Positions 22,053-32,522 of a stretch of DNA of 64,000 nt are shown here, piece after piece (the first letter of the stretch is position 1; every line of letters starts with the position of its first letter). The notes under the pieces are model-generated. The model was given only the letters and a program-made list of their open reading frames with translations, was not told where the DNA came from and made no database searches. The position numbers were made by a program, and so were the translations under genes. Source of the DNA: Panorpa germanica (taxonomy: Eukaryota > Arthropoda > Insecta > Mecoptera > Panorpidae); contig OY783208.1 in the NCBI GenBank assembly GCA_963678705.1, forward strand, positions 6,882,001 to 6,946,000, in the 5' to 3' direction.

Positions 22053-22412
22053 GTCTCTGGTCGATCAAGACGCTGCACGAATGTTTGCACTGCACAAATT
22101 CGTTGTTTTCAAGTACGTCGTACAACGATATGTTTTCCAACGCTAGTAAAATACTTGATAGACTTACACTTGTCAAAACATGAAGACGCTGGCTTCCATT
22201 GATATTAGCACGAAGTTTGTAACAGTTCGAGTGACGTTCCACAAGTTCTTCCAAGCGAATTCCACATGATCACATTCGTTGTAAGAGAGATACCAATTTT
22301 TATAAAAAGGGAACACTGTACTTGTATATCATATGGAATCGTATGAATAACTTGTGGTGAAGTCGGAATTAATTCTGACTGCCCCTGAAGTGTATGTGAT
22401 CCATCTAACACT
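22053..22412 (-). pseudogene. Unidentified coding-like fragment in intron 6
   Basis: A reading frame with ordinary amino-acid composition runs from LDGSHTLQGQSELIPTSPQV to SLTTNVIMWNSL. After one extra base near 22250 it continues as EELVERHSNCYKLRANINGS, on to CKHSCSVLIDQRHVFKG. There it is cut by a MITE. The two halves join smoothly at the frameshift, which suggests a real ancestral protein exon. I do not recognise the family. It may be a captured gene fragment or a retrocopy piece. Confidence 0.4.
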
Positions 22413-22491
22413 TACTCGTAACAATTTCTTTCATCAAATTGTTAACTGCGTTACCAGCGCAAAGACTTCTTCATTGTGTTGCAATCATTAA

Positions 22492-23302
22492 GGGCCTTAT
22501 TCTGTAAAGTATTTCCACCGGTGAAAAAATTACATCGCTGTAAAATGACGTCACAAAAGCGATGATTTTTTTATTTAGTGTTCTGTAAGAAATTTCCATC
22601 GATTTTATTTTTGTCGCTGGAAAAAAATCGACAAAATTACAAGGTCGCCTTTAGCGGTGACTTTAAAATATTTCATCACTGTATTTTTGAGAACTGTCAA
22701 ACAATTTGAACTATAATTTGCTGTAGTTGGAAGATTCTATGAAAAAATAGAAAATAAGTTAGTATTTATATGTATACATATATTTTTTATTTGACATCCC
22801 AGAATATTACAATCTATCCATAGATATAATAATATGTATACTTATGAATATATAAATATATCAGCAAGTGAGGTTATGTTGTTTGTCAATTATAGCTTCA
22901 GGTGAATGCTTTTTTACATAAATTGTGCATGGCCATTAAAAATTCTATTTATAATAATTTTTTCCCCACTGATTTTCCCGTTTTCCTTTTAGTAGATGCC
23001 AAATTAACTTTTTTAATAGATTTTGACATGTAGGAATTATATAAACTGTCATTCTTCTATTTAATACTTTGTCGTGATTGGTCAAATATTATATAATTGA
23101 TGACGTCGGAGAATACGTCATCTATACCAGTTTATACTTTTTCACCGCTGTACATTATAAGGGCGGTGGAAAATTTTGCATACAGAATACCACTTTAGAT
23201 ATTTTAAATACAGCGACCTTATTCTATCGTTGAAAAAATTAAATATTTTCACCGCTGAAAAAATACGGTCGATTTTTTTGAAAAGTTACAGAATAAGGCG
23301 CT
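22492..23302. mobile_element. Non-autonomous Harbinger element (GGGCCTTATTCTGTA ends)
   Basis: The TIR is GGGCCTTATTCTGTA at the left and the complement TACAGAATAAGGCGC at the right, flanked by TAA on both sides (22489-22491 and 23303-23305). That is the 3-bp target duplication of PIF/Harbinger elements. The ends match those of the larger copies at 27441-29457 and 33501-41053, while the coding part has been lost. Confidence 0.82.
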
Positions 23303-23350
23303 AAGTTTAGTTAATCTTCTTCCATTAAAAATAATCTTCCTATTTTCTAG

Positions 23351-23418
23351 TTATGACAAAATGAATCCACGAACGCGGGCAGGAGTTCACTAGACCCTGT
23401 CTGGAGGATTGGGAATAA
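23351..23418 (+). pseudogene. Prolyl hydroxylase last exon with in-frame TGA
   Basis: After the acceptor TTTTCTAG the frame continues as ATG ACA AAA TGA ATC CAC, with TGA at 23362-23364. It then reads IHERGQEFTRPCLEDWE and a TAA at 23416-23418. Family members have NKW(I/L)HERGQEF here, so the stop replaces the conserved Trp (one base, TGG to TGA). The remaining codons still match well, which means the lesion is recent or an error. An AATAAA lies about 50 bp downstream (about 23468). Confidence 0.9.
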
Positions 23419-24841
23419 TTTTAGAAACGTATTGCTTTATTCTAAATTATAAAATAATGAAAATATAAATAAATATACAGAGAACCAATTATAAAATTAA
23501 TTAAATGAACGAAATTTCTGTACAATATCAACATTTTTGTAAAACATGTGTTTATTTATTGTTTTTCTTGTAAAACACAAATTCAAAATAACTGGTAAAA
23601 AATCCGTTCGTTCCGTAATTAAAGACTAATGGGGAACGTGCCTTAAACCTAAAAACCGGAGGACAATATAGTGCATAATATTGTAAAATACTTGTCCTCA
23701 TTGAAATCTTCACGGGCTAGTAATAATCCATGTTTGAAAATGTAAATGAATTCAAATTTAACCACGAGCATGAAACGCCTGAACAATATGCAACACTTGT
23801 GGCTTACTTTAAAATGAGCAAATGAACCATGCCTTCATTTTATGAAATTTCAATATATTGATAAAGTTGGAACAACCTGGACCTCAAATATCCAACTTTT
23901 TATTAATAACTGGTATATTTTAGGAGATATTAACAATTAAATATAGTCCAAATCAGGATAGTTCGGCTGCATATTCTTATAATCTTAAATGTTTGGTAGT
24001 GAATTTTGTATGGTGGCTCGAAAACGGCTCATAGGAAGTTTTTGAAAATTTAGTAGAAATAAAAACCCGGATTTTCCCCTGAATTTCCTGGAAACCCGTA
24101 ATTTTGGAAAAAAAATTGCGCTTTTTTGCTATATAACTTTGTATTCGTAAAAGATAGAAATGTGAAATTTGCACGTGTATATAAAATGCGTGCACTATAA
24201 AATACGAACATATTTCAAAACATAGAAATTCAAAATTTAATAAAAGGCGCCCTGAGAATATTAGGGGGCCCGTTAGAAAACTTTGGAGAAATTCCAAATT
24301 TTGGATTGTGTAATAATTGAATATATTATTTAAAAAAAAAAAAAAAAAAATTATTTGGGGGCACCCAAACTGGACGCATAAAAACCGGATTTTTAATTTC
24401 ATGTTAAGATCTTAGTAAATTATTTAAGACAGTTTATTCTTTTTGCTTCAACTTTCTCAGAAGAAGAACATCTGTTTTGTTCTTCATTGTAACGTGATAA
24501 ATTTGAATTAATCAAAATTATATTAGAAATTAAACATTGCATTTAAAAAATCGATAAATTCTTTATACCAATTACTTGACTGAGCAGGTCCATATGTCAG
24601 TGTCATGTCAAAACTCTTTGCCTCATCTAATAACATTAAAGAAACTGAAGACAACTACGCCTTAACTTAAAGATCAGGAGGAACACCTTTTTTGTTGTTA
24701 ATATAGTTTATATTATTTTCTTTTCTTAAATGACCAATTATTAAAATCTTAAAGAGTACTTATTTTAATAGTATATTTACCAATATTAGTAGGATAGAAG
24801 AATTTACAAACAAAATTTATGAGTTCATCACCATGTCTAAT
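23419..24841. other. 3' flank of prolyl hydroxylase and intergenic DNA
   Basis: It contains an AATAAA at about 23468 that could end the prolyl hydroxylase transcript, a MITE remnant (about 23850-23975, with ATTGATAAAGTTGGAACAACC), and a run of 19 A at 24332-24350. The last part (about 24370-24841) begins the zinc-finger-gene duplication and is repeated at 31016-31485 and 49846-50312. No other gene is seen. Confidence 0.5.
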
Positions 24842-26101
24842 CTATTTATATTCTTTGCTATGTTTATTTTTATGTTGTTTTAAGTTAGATGCTTGACTAA
24901 ACGATTTGTTACATACATCACAAGAAAATGGTTTTAAACCTAAATGTATGTTTTTATGTCGTTTTAAAGTAGATGACTGACTAAACGTTTTGTTACATAC
25001 ATCACAAGAAAATGGCTTTAAACCTAAATGTGTGTTTTTATGTTTTATTAAATTGCTTGAATAACTAAACGTTTTATTACATACATCACAAGAAAATGGT
25101 GTCAAACCTAAATGTATGATTTTATGTTGTTTTAAAGTAAATGAATGACTAAACGTTTTATTACATACATCACAAGAAAATGGTTTCAAACCTAAATGTA
25201 TATTTTTATGTCGGTTTAAAGTAGATGATTGACAAAACGTTTTATTACATACATCACAAGAAAAAGGTTTCAAACCTAAATGTATGTTTTTATGTTGTTT
25301 CAAAGTAGATGACTGACGAAACGTTTTATTACATACATCACAAGAAAATGGCTTCAAACCTAAATGTGTGTTTTTATGTTGCTTCAAATTTGATAATTGT
25401 CTATATGTTATATTACATACATCACAAGAAAATGGCTTCAAACCTAAATGTATGTTTTTATGTTGTTTCAAAGCAGATGACTGACTAAACGTTTTATTAC
25501 AGACATCACAAGAAAAACGTTTTAAACCTAAATGTATGTTTCTATGTCGTTTTAAATCAGATGGGCATTTAAACGTTTTATTACACTCGATACAAGAATG
25601 TAGTTTCATTGTTGAATGCATTTGCAAATGTTTTATAATTTCTGCCTTATTCTCAAACGATTTGCTACATACTTCACAGATGTAAGGATTCAGTTTTGTT
25701 TTTACTTTGTCAGTCTGTAGTCGTTCACTATTCAGCGAAGCGTCGGGTTTTTCAACGATGACATCCACATTTTCCTTACAACCAGGAGAATGTTTTAGGT
25801 GGTCTTGCAATTTAGTAGCGTCTGGAAATTCGTCCTTACAATAATCACAAACTAAAACTGATGAATCATCCATGGGCTCTAATTTGATAAAATGACTTCC
25901 AGTAGTAGTTTCCACTGAACTATTGGCTGGTTCTTCTTTAATTTCTGTTTTTATTACAGGACATTGCTCTGCATCTTTAACAACGCGGCGATCTTCGTTT
26001 ATTTCTATTTTGATATCTTCGTTTACTTCTGCTGTTTCCGTAGGTCCATTTAACCCTACATCAATTTCTAGTTTTATTTGCTTGGATTTGTAATCCTCCA
26101 T
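24842..26101 (-). CDS. C2H2 zinc-finger protein, 419 aa
   Basis: This is a single-exon frame from ATG at 26101. The N-terminus (1-70) has four psi-K-x-E sites (IKLEID, IKIEIN, IKTEIK, IKLEPM), the sumoylation consensus. A variant finger follows (CDYCKDEF..., about 84-105), then ten regular C2H2 fingers from about residue 142 to the end (CEVCSKSF first, CDVCNKSFSQASNLKQHKNKH last). Most linkers are LGLKPFS instead of the usual TGEKPFx. Fingers 4-11 are nearly identical, so they have been homogenised or duplicated recently. It probably binds DNA in the nucleus. There is no KRAB, BTB or ZAD domain. A paralogue lies at 50313-51488. Confidence 0.9.
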   Translation of the reverse strand: MEDYKSKQIKLEIDVGLNGPTETAEVNEDIKIEINEDRRVVKDAEQCPVIKTEIKEEPANSSVETTTGSHFIKLEPMDDSSVLVCDYCKDEFPDATKLQDHLKHSPGCKENVDVIVEKPDASLNSERLQTDKVKTKLNPYICEVCSKSFENKAEIIKHLQMHSTMKLHSCIECNKTFKCPSDLKRHRNIHLGLKRFSCDVCNKTFSQSSALKQHKNIHLGLKPFSCDVCNITYRQLSNLKQHKNTHLGLKPFSCDVCNKTFRQSSTLKQHKNIHLGLKPFSCDVCNKTFCQSSTLNRHKNIHLGLKPFSCDVCNKTFSHSFTLKQHKIIHLGLTPFSCDVCNKTFSYSSNLIKHKNTHLGLKPFSCDVCNKTFSQSSTLKRHKNIHLGLKPFSCDVCNKSFSQASNLKQHKNKHSKEYK

Positions 26102-27440
26102 TGTAGTACAATAATTTTAGAGTTTACTAAAAAACAAAGAAATCAATTTATTACCACCATAAAGAGTATAATCTCAAAGGCGAAAGAAACCGCATGACAT
26201 AATTAAGAAAACTAAGTAAGATTAAGTTAATTTAATGTAAAACTGTATTATAAGGAATTATTCCTTTGTAAAACATAACAAAAATAAGTAAATGTGATTA
26301 GTGATAATGTTATAGCATGATTTTAGCAATTTCAATGATATTATAATAATTAGTTTGTTTCGAATTAACTGACGTTTGTATCCATTATAATTAAAAATAT
26401 TAAAGAAATGAAGTAATTAATTAAATCGGCCTTTATTTAGTTAGGCTACATTTTTTGTTTTGAAAGTTGTAAAATGAACTATTGCCCTTTTGTACGTTTA
26501 ACGCCCTTTTAATATAGTCAAGAGACGTACAAATGATTACGTAATACTCATTATACCACTATAAATTTAGAAATATGGAATATTCATAATTAAAGTTGAC
26601 TAATGAATGTAAAATAGATGTCATTTATGTGGAACAACGTCGTATTATTTCTAACATCATATTATAAATTTCACCTTTAAATCTAAAAGTCTATTTTTTA
26701 ATTGGTATAATGACTATTAAGTAATGTTTTGTAATGGTAAAGTACATGTTTTGAGTACAGAACAAGCACAAAAAAACATAAAGTGCAATTGTCTTTTTAC
26801 AAGTTTCAAAACATTTAATAAAGCTGAACTAAATAATTATCATTAAATCTATAATAAAATACAATTAAAAATACCTTTGTATATTAATTAACACACTATA
26901 TTACTCGAATGTCCACTGCAGTTTCTTTTCGTGAAATATTACTTACAGTAATAAACAAATAGCCGTATTGTTTTACTTGTACTTATGATAGAACTGTCAA
27001 AAGCAAAGTAGGTATTTCAGTACCCGCCATCTTAAATACATCGGGTCTAGGGATATAGTTGTGTCCTTGAAATATGTTTTACTTCTTAGGAATGCAGCAC
27101 TTTTAATAAATATTCCAAATATATTTAATAATTTTAGACAAGTACTGTATATATTTTCGTATTAAGAAATAGCGAATTTGTTCAACGCGTACATTCATGC
27201 AGCGTGCCAGAAATAGCTATATCGACCAGAGACACGTTCTTAAAAGAATGGGAATGATAGAAATATAGATAGAATATGGGAAGAATAGTTATATACTAAA
27301 ATATAAATGTATTTATTACACAATTCACGGCTGCAAGTATGTACAGCTTTGACAGTTGCAAACAGAGAGAGAAATAAAAGCTGGTACAGAGATCTGTTTT
27401 TAACAAAAGAAATAGTGCGAGTCTAGGGTGAATAATAGAA
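26102..27440. other. 5' flank of the zinc-finger gene, shared with paralogue
   Basis: This flank is closely matched by 51489-52840, so the duplication includes the presumed promoter. It holds a diverged TIR element at about 26440-26830 (CTACATTTTTTGTTTTGAAAG at one end, ACAAGTTTCAAAACATTTAA at the other). No additional gene is visible. Confidence 0.55.
26440..26830. mobile_element. Diverged TIR element, relative of the 14219 family
   Basis: Inverted ends with TTTTTTGTTTTGAAAGTTGTAA and an interior ACGTACAAATGATTACGTAAT mirror the layout of the CTACACCTTTTGTTTTA elements. The same element is present at about 51820-52210 in the duplicated zinc-finger locus. Confidence 0.6.
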
Positions 27441-27862
27441 GGGCCTTATTCTGTACACTATTTCCACCGGTGAAAAAATTTCATCGCTGTAAAATGACGT
27501 CACAAAAGCGATGGTTTTTTAGTTGGTATTCTGTAAGCAATTTCCATCGATTTTATTTTTGTCGCTGGAAAAAAATCGACCAAATTATAAGGTCACCGTT
27601 TGCGGTGACTTTAAAATATTTCATCGCTGTATTTGGCTGTATCTTTGATAAGGGCCTTATTCTGTACACTATTTCCATCGGTGAAAAAATTTCATCGCTG
27701 TAAAATGACGTCACAAAAGCGATGGTTTTTTATTTGGTATTCTGTAAGCAATTTCCATCGATTTTATTTTTGTCGCTGGAAAAAAGTCGACCAAATTATA
27801 AGGTCGCCATTTGCGGTGACTTTAAAATATTTCATCGCTGTATTTGGCTGTATCTTTGATAA
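27441..27862 (+). repeat. Tandem duplication of the Harbinger 5' end (211-bp period)
   Basis: GGGCCTTATTCTGTACACTA starts at 27441 and again at 27652, and the following sequence matches through GGCTGTATCTTTGATAAG. The second copy is again preceded by TAA. It could result from a nearby second insertion followed by deletion, or from unequal crossing over. Confidence 0.85.
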
Positions 27863-28153
27863 GTGTCAAACAATTTTAATACACAGTATTCAAGTGAAAG
27901 TGTATTTTATAAATATATGTTTATAAATCATTTCATATTTACTGTAGTTGGAGGATTCTACAAAAAAAGTAGAAAAGAAGTTAGTATTTATATGTTTACA
28001 TATGAATATATAAATATATCAGAAAGTGAGATTAGCTTGTTTGTCAATTATTACTTCAGGTGAATTAGGGTAAGTTAATTATTCTTCAAATTTATTGTTT
28101 ATAATTGGTAATTTTTAATGACAATACTTTATTATAAATCTTTATTTAGCTCT

Positions 28154-28315
28154 ATGAAAAATTTGAAGTTCCTGGAGATATTGGGGGTCATAGACTGCGT
28201 ACACGTTAGAATTGTTTTGTCAATGGTTTACGATCAGCATTATTCTGCATTTGCTTATCCTGGGAGTAATGTTAGCACAAAGTTTAAAGCTGTAAGTATG
28301 CTTGGAGATAATAAT
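28154..28315 (+). pseudogene. Harbinger transposase (DDE) fragment, copy A
   Basis: The fragment reads MKNLKFLEILGVIDCVHVRI and continues to HYSAFAYPGSNVSTKFKAV. GVIDC(T/V)HVRI is the block around the first catalytic Asp of HARBI1-like (DDE_Tnp_4) transposases. Only about 50 residues remain; the later Asp and Glu are missing. Confidence 0.7.
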
Positions 28316-28318
28316 TGA

Positions 28319-28952
28319 TGTACAGTTGTTGCTTTATATTATAAATGAAGCACATTATCATTACAGGTATGCGATTCAAATCTGATATTGTTGGCAGTAA
28401 AGGCAAGGTACCCAGGATCAATGCGTGACTATGGAATTTGGAATCTAAAAATTATAATAGCATAGAATTTATATGCTTAATAAAGAATAAGATAGACACA
28501 AAACACAGGACATGGATGTTACCTTACATGTAATATTTTGCTTCAGCAAAATCTAGTAATATTTCATTATAATGAGTAAATTTTGTTATGTTAGATAACC
28601 TTTGACACATGTAACTGTGTTTAGCGGGTACAATAATTACTTATTTTAATGAAATGAATTTGTAAAATATATTTTAAGTAATTACAATATTTGTATTCCA
28701 TATTTTAATATACTTTGTATAATATATTATAGTCAATATAAATGAACAACTCTGATTTTCTTTAGCAACACACTTCTAATTATTGTACTTCATATTCTAA
28801 CATGTAAATGAATTGGCAATTAATACAGTACAAAGTATAATTCATATTTGTATAATTTATTTAATTTGATGTAATGCTGTTAATTGCTTGAGAACTAAAA
28901 TAAGAGTGAACCCTTACGACATTGAGACACAACAAAGAACCAAATTAAATAA
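28319..28952. other. Harbinger interior containing the empty Helitron site
   Basis: This AT-rich interior has no gene. Around 28472-28482 it reads (complement) TTATTCTTTATTAAGCATAT. In copy B a complete Helitron sits exactly after TTATTCTTTA. It is therefore the empty paralogous site of that insertion. Confidence 0.8.
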
Positions 28953-29177
28953 TTACAGTATAGTATAGTTGCTGTAAGAGTATTGACGAGATTTCAATCC
29001 ACTACAATTAAGCAATTCTGCTAATTCCTTCCACATATCTTTTAAATATGATGTATTAGAAGGAATAACTTTATTTTGTCTGAACTCCGGATGCTCAGAC
29101 AAAAAATCAACATATAAATTATATTGTATATTTCTTGAAAAATTTTTGACAAGTGTACACCGTGTATTCGTGTACAC
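28953..29177 (-). pseudogene. Harbinger accessory trihelix/MADF-like protein, fragment A
   Basis: It contains LYVDFLSEHPEFRQNKV...SYLKDMWKELAELLNCSG, a Myb/SANT or MADF-type helix pattern typical of the DNA-binding partner protein of Harbinger elements. The same protein occurs as a longer copy at 33816-34091. This copy is truncated at its C-terminus by a stop. Confidence 0.65.
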
Positions 29178-29457
29178 CGTGTACTTGTCTAGTGTTTGGA
29201 TTTTTAAATATTTGAATATTTTGAATGTCGTGATTGGTCAAATATTTTTAAAATTGATGACGTCTTAAAATACGTCATCAATACCAGTTTTTACTGTTTC
29301 ACCGCTAAATATTATAAGGGCGATGGAAAATTTTACATACAGAATACCACTTTAGATATTTTAAATACAGCGACCTTATTCTATCGATGAAAAAATTAAA
29401 TATTTCCACCGCTGAAATAATAAGGTCGATTTTTTGAAAAGATACAGAATAAGGCCC

Positions 29458-31015
29458 TAAATGACGTTTTCTATTTTAGCTTCATGACATGACATTACCG
29501 ACTTTTCATCTCAGCCCAAAACCTTGTATTCACACCTATCAATCCTGCCTTAAAAGTGATATTTGTTAATAACTCCTTATATATGATAGGAGATATTAGC
29601 AATGGGCTTGTGTCCTTTGTCTTAGGGCCTTATTCTGTACGTTATTTTCAGCGGTGATAAAATTTCATCGCTGAATAATGACGTAACATGACTCTTATGA
29701 CAGGAATGCATAAGTGTCATATGACGTCACTATTTACTGATGAAATTTTATCACCGCTGAAAATAACAATTAATTTCTATAATTAATTATTATTTCTTGA
29801 AATAACCCTTAATTTCTATAGAAGTGTACTATATATTGATAAAGTGAGTTACTAGAACCTCAAATGTTCAATTATTTTTTAATAACTCCTTATATGTTAA
29901 GAGATATTAACAAATAACAAAGTCATTTTGTCTCTTTAATTATTAAAGGATTCAACGTTGTACACATTCCAAGTGCATGTGACATCACAATCCTTGTGTA
30001 AGGTTACCAACCTTACAGCTCATAAATCTCTGCTATGTGTATTTATATATCAAAATATCAAATATTATTTACAGCTATTTCAAGGAACACTCAAATTCCA
30101 ATATTATATCTGCCGTAACAGTGTTAAATGAAATAAAAACTTATTATTCTTTGACTTGACTTGATTATTTGACTACCAACAGTTACAAAATATTACCACA
30201 GCACTGACCTACTCAACAAATAACTGACGTTAAAATGCATTTCACGTCATACAAATAAACAACTACAATTCATACTTTTAATTACTATATCTCCGTCAAC
30301 ATTTGAATATTTAATAAAATAGACACGCCATTAAACATTTATTAACATCAATTTCAATTAAGGAAACTAGAAAAACAATGAAGAAAAAATCTAACCATAA
30401 ATAAATGATTCACAACACAACTTTCACAAAACATTTCATAACTCACGTCAAAATAAACGAAACATTTGAAGATATACAATTTTTACTTTTATTACAGGAC
30501 ACCTAAGTGAATATTATAATGCTGTTTTAAATACGTTAATGTTGCAAATGTTTTTAGATATTAAAATTTAAGGAGATATTAACAATTAAAATATAGTCCA
30601 AATCACGATAGTTTGGCGGCGACTTATAATTAAAAGAGGTTATAAGAGCGGTATAAATCTATAATACGATAATGAATTTCATCTTATAATAATAATAAAT
30701 ATAGAAAAATAAGTGAGGCAGTGCCTTTCAGTTATATCACCGCCGAACTCTCGTAATTTCAACTATAATCATTTGTTCACTTTAATTATTAGGCACATGT
30801 AATTTTGTACATCCACTAACTTGCCATCTCATTTATACAACAGAGCGTAAAAGAGATGGCATACTTAACACAGAACTCTTATCCATATAACAAATAACTG
30901 ACCTACTCCTAAATAGTGCGACATGTTACGTCATAAATATGGCCGACCATTTCTAGCGCTAAAAGTACAATTCAAATTTTTAATGGCTAAATCTCCGTCA
31001 ACATTTAGATATTTA
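29458..31015. other. Duplicated inter-gene block with MITEs
   Basis: From AAATGACGTTTTCTATTTTAG onwards this block is repeated at 52841-53568 and 43470-44114/49152-49845. It contains a MITE family 1 copy with a nested small Harbinger MITE, then 30380-31015, which has remnants of a further MITE type (AATATAGTCCAAATCACGATAG). No gene. Confidence 0.7.
29602..30350. mobile_element. MITE family 1 with nested small MITE
   Basis: GGGCTTGTGTCC at 29604 begins the element in inverse orientation. A palindromic Harbinger-type MITE (29625 to about 29768, decayed right tip) is inserted near that end. The main body resumes at CTTAATTTCTATAGAAGTG and runs through GACACGCCATTAAAC near 30328-30342. That is the target in which the BEL/Pao element sits in the other duplicate, and it is uninterrupted here. 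Confidence 0.8.
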
Positions 31016-31485
31016 AACAGGACGCATGAAAACCGGATTTTTAATTTCATGCTAAGATCTTAGTAAATTATTTAAGACAGTTTATTCTTTTTGCTTCAAC
31101 TTTCTAAGAAGAAGAACATTTGTTTTGTTCTTCATTGTAACGTGATAAATTTGAATTAATAAAAATTATATTAGAAATTAAACATTGAACTTAAAAAATC
31201 GATAAATTCTTTTATACGAGTACTAATTACTTGACTGAGCAGGTCCATATGTCAGTGTCATGTCAACACTCTTTGCCTCATCTAATAACATTAAAGAAAC
31301 TGAAGACAACTACGCCCCAACTTAAAGATCAGGAGGAACATCCTTTTTGTTGTTAATATAGTTTATATTATTTTCTTTTCTTAAATGACCAATTATTAAA
31401 ATCTTAAAGAGTACTTATTTTAATAGATATACATATTAGCAGGATAGAAGAATTTACAAACAAAATCTATTCAAAATCTATTTAT

Positions 31486-31630
31486 ATTCTTTGCTATGTT
31501 TATTTTTATGTCGTTTTAAGTTAGATGCTGTACTAAACGTTTTATTACATACATCACAAGAAAATGGTTTCAAACCTAAATGTATGTTTTTATGTTTTAT
31601 TAAAGAGCTTGAATAACTAAACGTTTTATT
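31486..31630 (-). pseudogene. 3' fragment of a C2H2 zinc-finger gene
   Basis: Two finger remnants are left, with the ending KHKNKHSKEYK identical to the C-termini of the two intact genes. The upstream part is replaced at about 31631 by an unrelated MITE-like block. The flank 31016-31485 matches the 3' flanks of the intact genes, so this is a third member of the family, truncated. Confidence 0.8.
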
Positions 31631-31639
31631 GTTTTATTA

Positions 31640-31888
31640 ACCATGTCCTTCATTTCTATAAAACTGTGCAATATATTGATAAAGTTGGCCAACAGGACCT
31701 CAAATGTCTAAATGTCTATTCTTTAATAACTCGCTATATTTTAGGAGATATTAACAAACAAAATAACCATTTTTTATCTTTTATTATTAAAGGGATCCAT
31801 CGGCAGAATATTCCAAGCCATGTAACGTCATGACCTTTAAGTAGCCATCTCTTTTATACAACAGATATTAGATATTTACGTGTTCAAT
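31640..31888. repeat. Duplicated MITE-like block (partner 41795-42050)
   Basis: The phrases ACCATGTCCTT and ATTGATAAAGTTGGCCAACAGG recur at 41800 onwards. It is the start of a segmental duplication that continues to about 33236 (partner to about 43460). Confidence 0.75.
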
Positions 31889-32522
31889 GGGCTGGTGTCC
31901 TCCTTTTTTAGTGGTCGATTTTTCAATTGTTGATTGAACTTGATGTTAATAAATACGTATTGGCGTGTCTATTTTATTAAATATCTAAATATTGACGGAG
32001 ATACAGCAATTAAAAATTTGAATTGTAGTTTTAGGGCTAGAAATGGTCGACCATATTTGTATGACGTGAAATGCATTTTAACGTCAGTTATTTGTTGAGT
32101 AGGTCAGTGCTGTGGTAATGTTTTGTAGCTGTTGGTAGTCAAATAATCAAGTCAAATCAAAGGTTAATAAGTTTTTTATTTTATTTAACCCTGCTAAGAC
32201 AGACATAATATTGAAATTTTATTGTTCCTTGAAATAGTTGTAAATAATATTTGATATTTTGATATATAAATACATATAGCAGAGATTTATGAGCTGTAAG
32301 GTTGGTAGCCTTACACAAGGATTGTGATGTCACATGCACTTGGAATGTATACAACGTTGAATCCCTTTAATAATTAAAGAGACAAAATGACTTTTTTAAT
32401 TATTAATATCTCTTAACATATAAGGAGTTATTAACAAATAATTGGACATTTGAGGTTCTAGTAACCCACTTTATCAATATGTAGTACACTTTTATAGAAT
32501 TTAAGACATAGGACACAAGCCT
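31889..32522. mobile_element. MITE family 1, complete copy
   Basis: It runs from GGGCTGGTGTCCTCC to GACATAGGACACAAGCC, in the same orientation as the copies at 11190 and 42147. It is one of the best-preserved members. Confidence 0.83.

Larger units (their letters stand above)
11840..23418 (+). pseudogene. Prolyl 4-hydroxylase alpha-type gene (7 exons; TGA in last exon)
   Basis: The exons are 11840-12018, 13722-13852, 16365-16607, 17609-17824, 18848-18919, 21203-21368 and 23351-23418. All have AG acceptors and GT donors and the phases fit throughout. The product is the alpha subunit that hydroxylates prolines in procollagen-like chains in the ER, using iron and 2-oxoglutarate. The peptide-substrate-binding part (exons 1-2) and the 2OG-Fe(II) dioxygenase part (exons 3-7) are present. 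Iron ligands are in PHYDF and TMHGSCP, and the 2-oxoglutarate lysine is in GGEKW, ten residues after the last His. The signal peptide and N-terminal dimerisation exons are not in the window. The last exon reads MTK-stop-IHERGQEF, where the family has Trp. The gene is either a recent pseudogene, a null allele, or carries a sequencing error. Confidence 0.9.
27441..29457 (+). mobile_element. PIF/Harbinger element, copy A
   Basis: TIRs GGGCCTTATTCTGTA and TACAGAATAAGGCCC bound the element. TAA follows the right end, and GAA (a mutated TAA) precedes the left. The uninterrupted target survives in the duplicated locus at about 52835-52845 (GAATAATATAAATGACG), which fixes the insertion point. The first 211 bp, including the TIR, are tandemly duplicated (27441-27651 and 27652-27862). 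Inside are a transposase fragment on the plus strand and a trihelix-like frame on the minus strand, the two-gene layout of Harbinger elements. Both genes are damaged. Confidence 0.88.

Noticed and set aside
23362-23364. TGA read as selenocysteine in prolyl hydroxylase
   Set aside because: Trp is the conserved residue here, the family has no selenoprotein precedent, and insects often lack the pathway; a point mutation or an error is simpler.
23977-24402. 141-codon minus-strand frame
   Set aside because: It reads through a poly-A/T run (FFFFFLNN) and contains no conserved motif; part is the duplicated zinc-finger flank. I take it as chance.
24842-25560. Regular 84-bp spacing that looks like a repeat array
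   Set aside because: The period is exactly one C2H2 finger plus linker and is protein coding; it is neither CRISPR nor satellite DNA.
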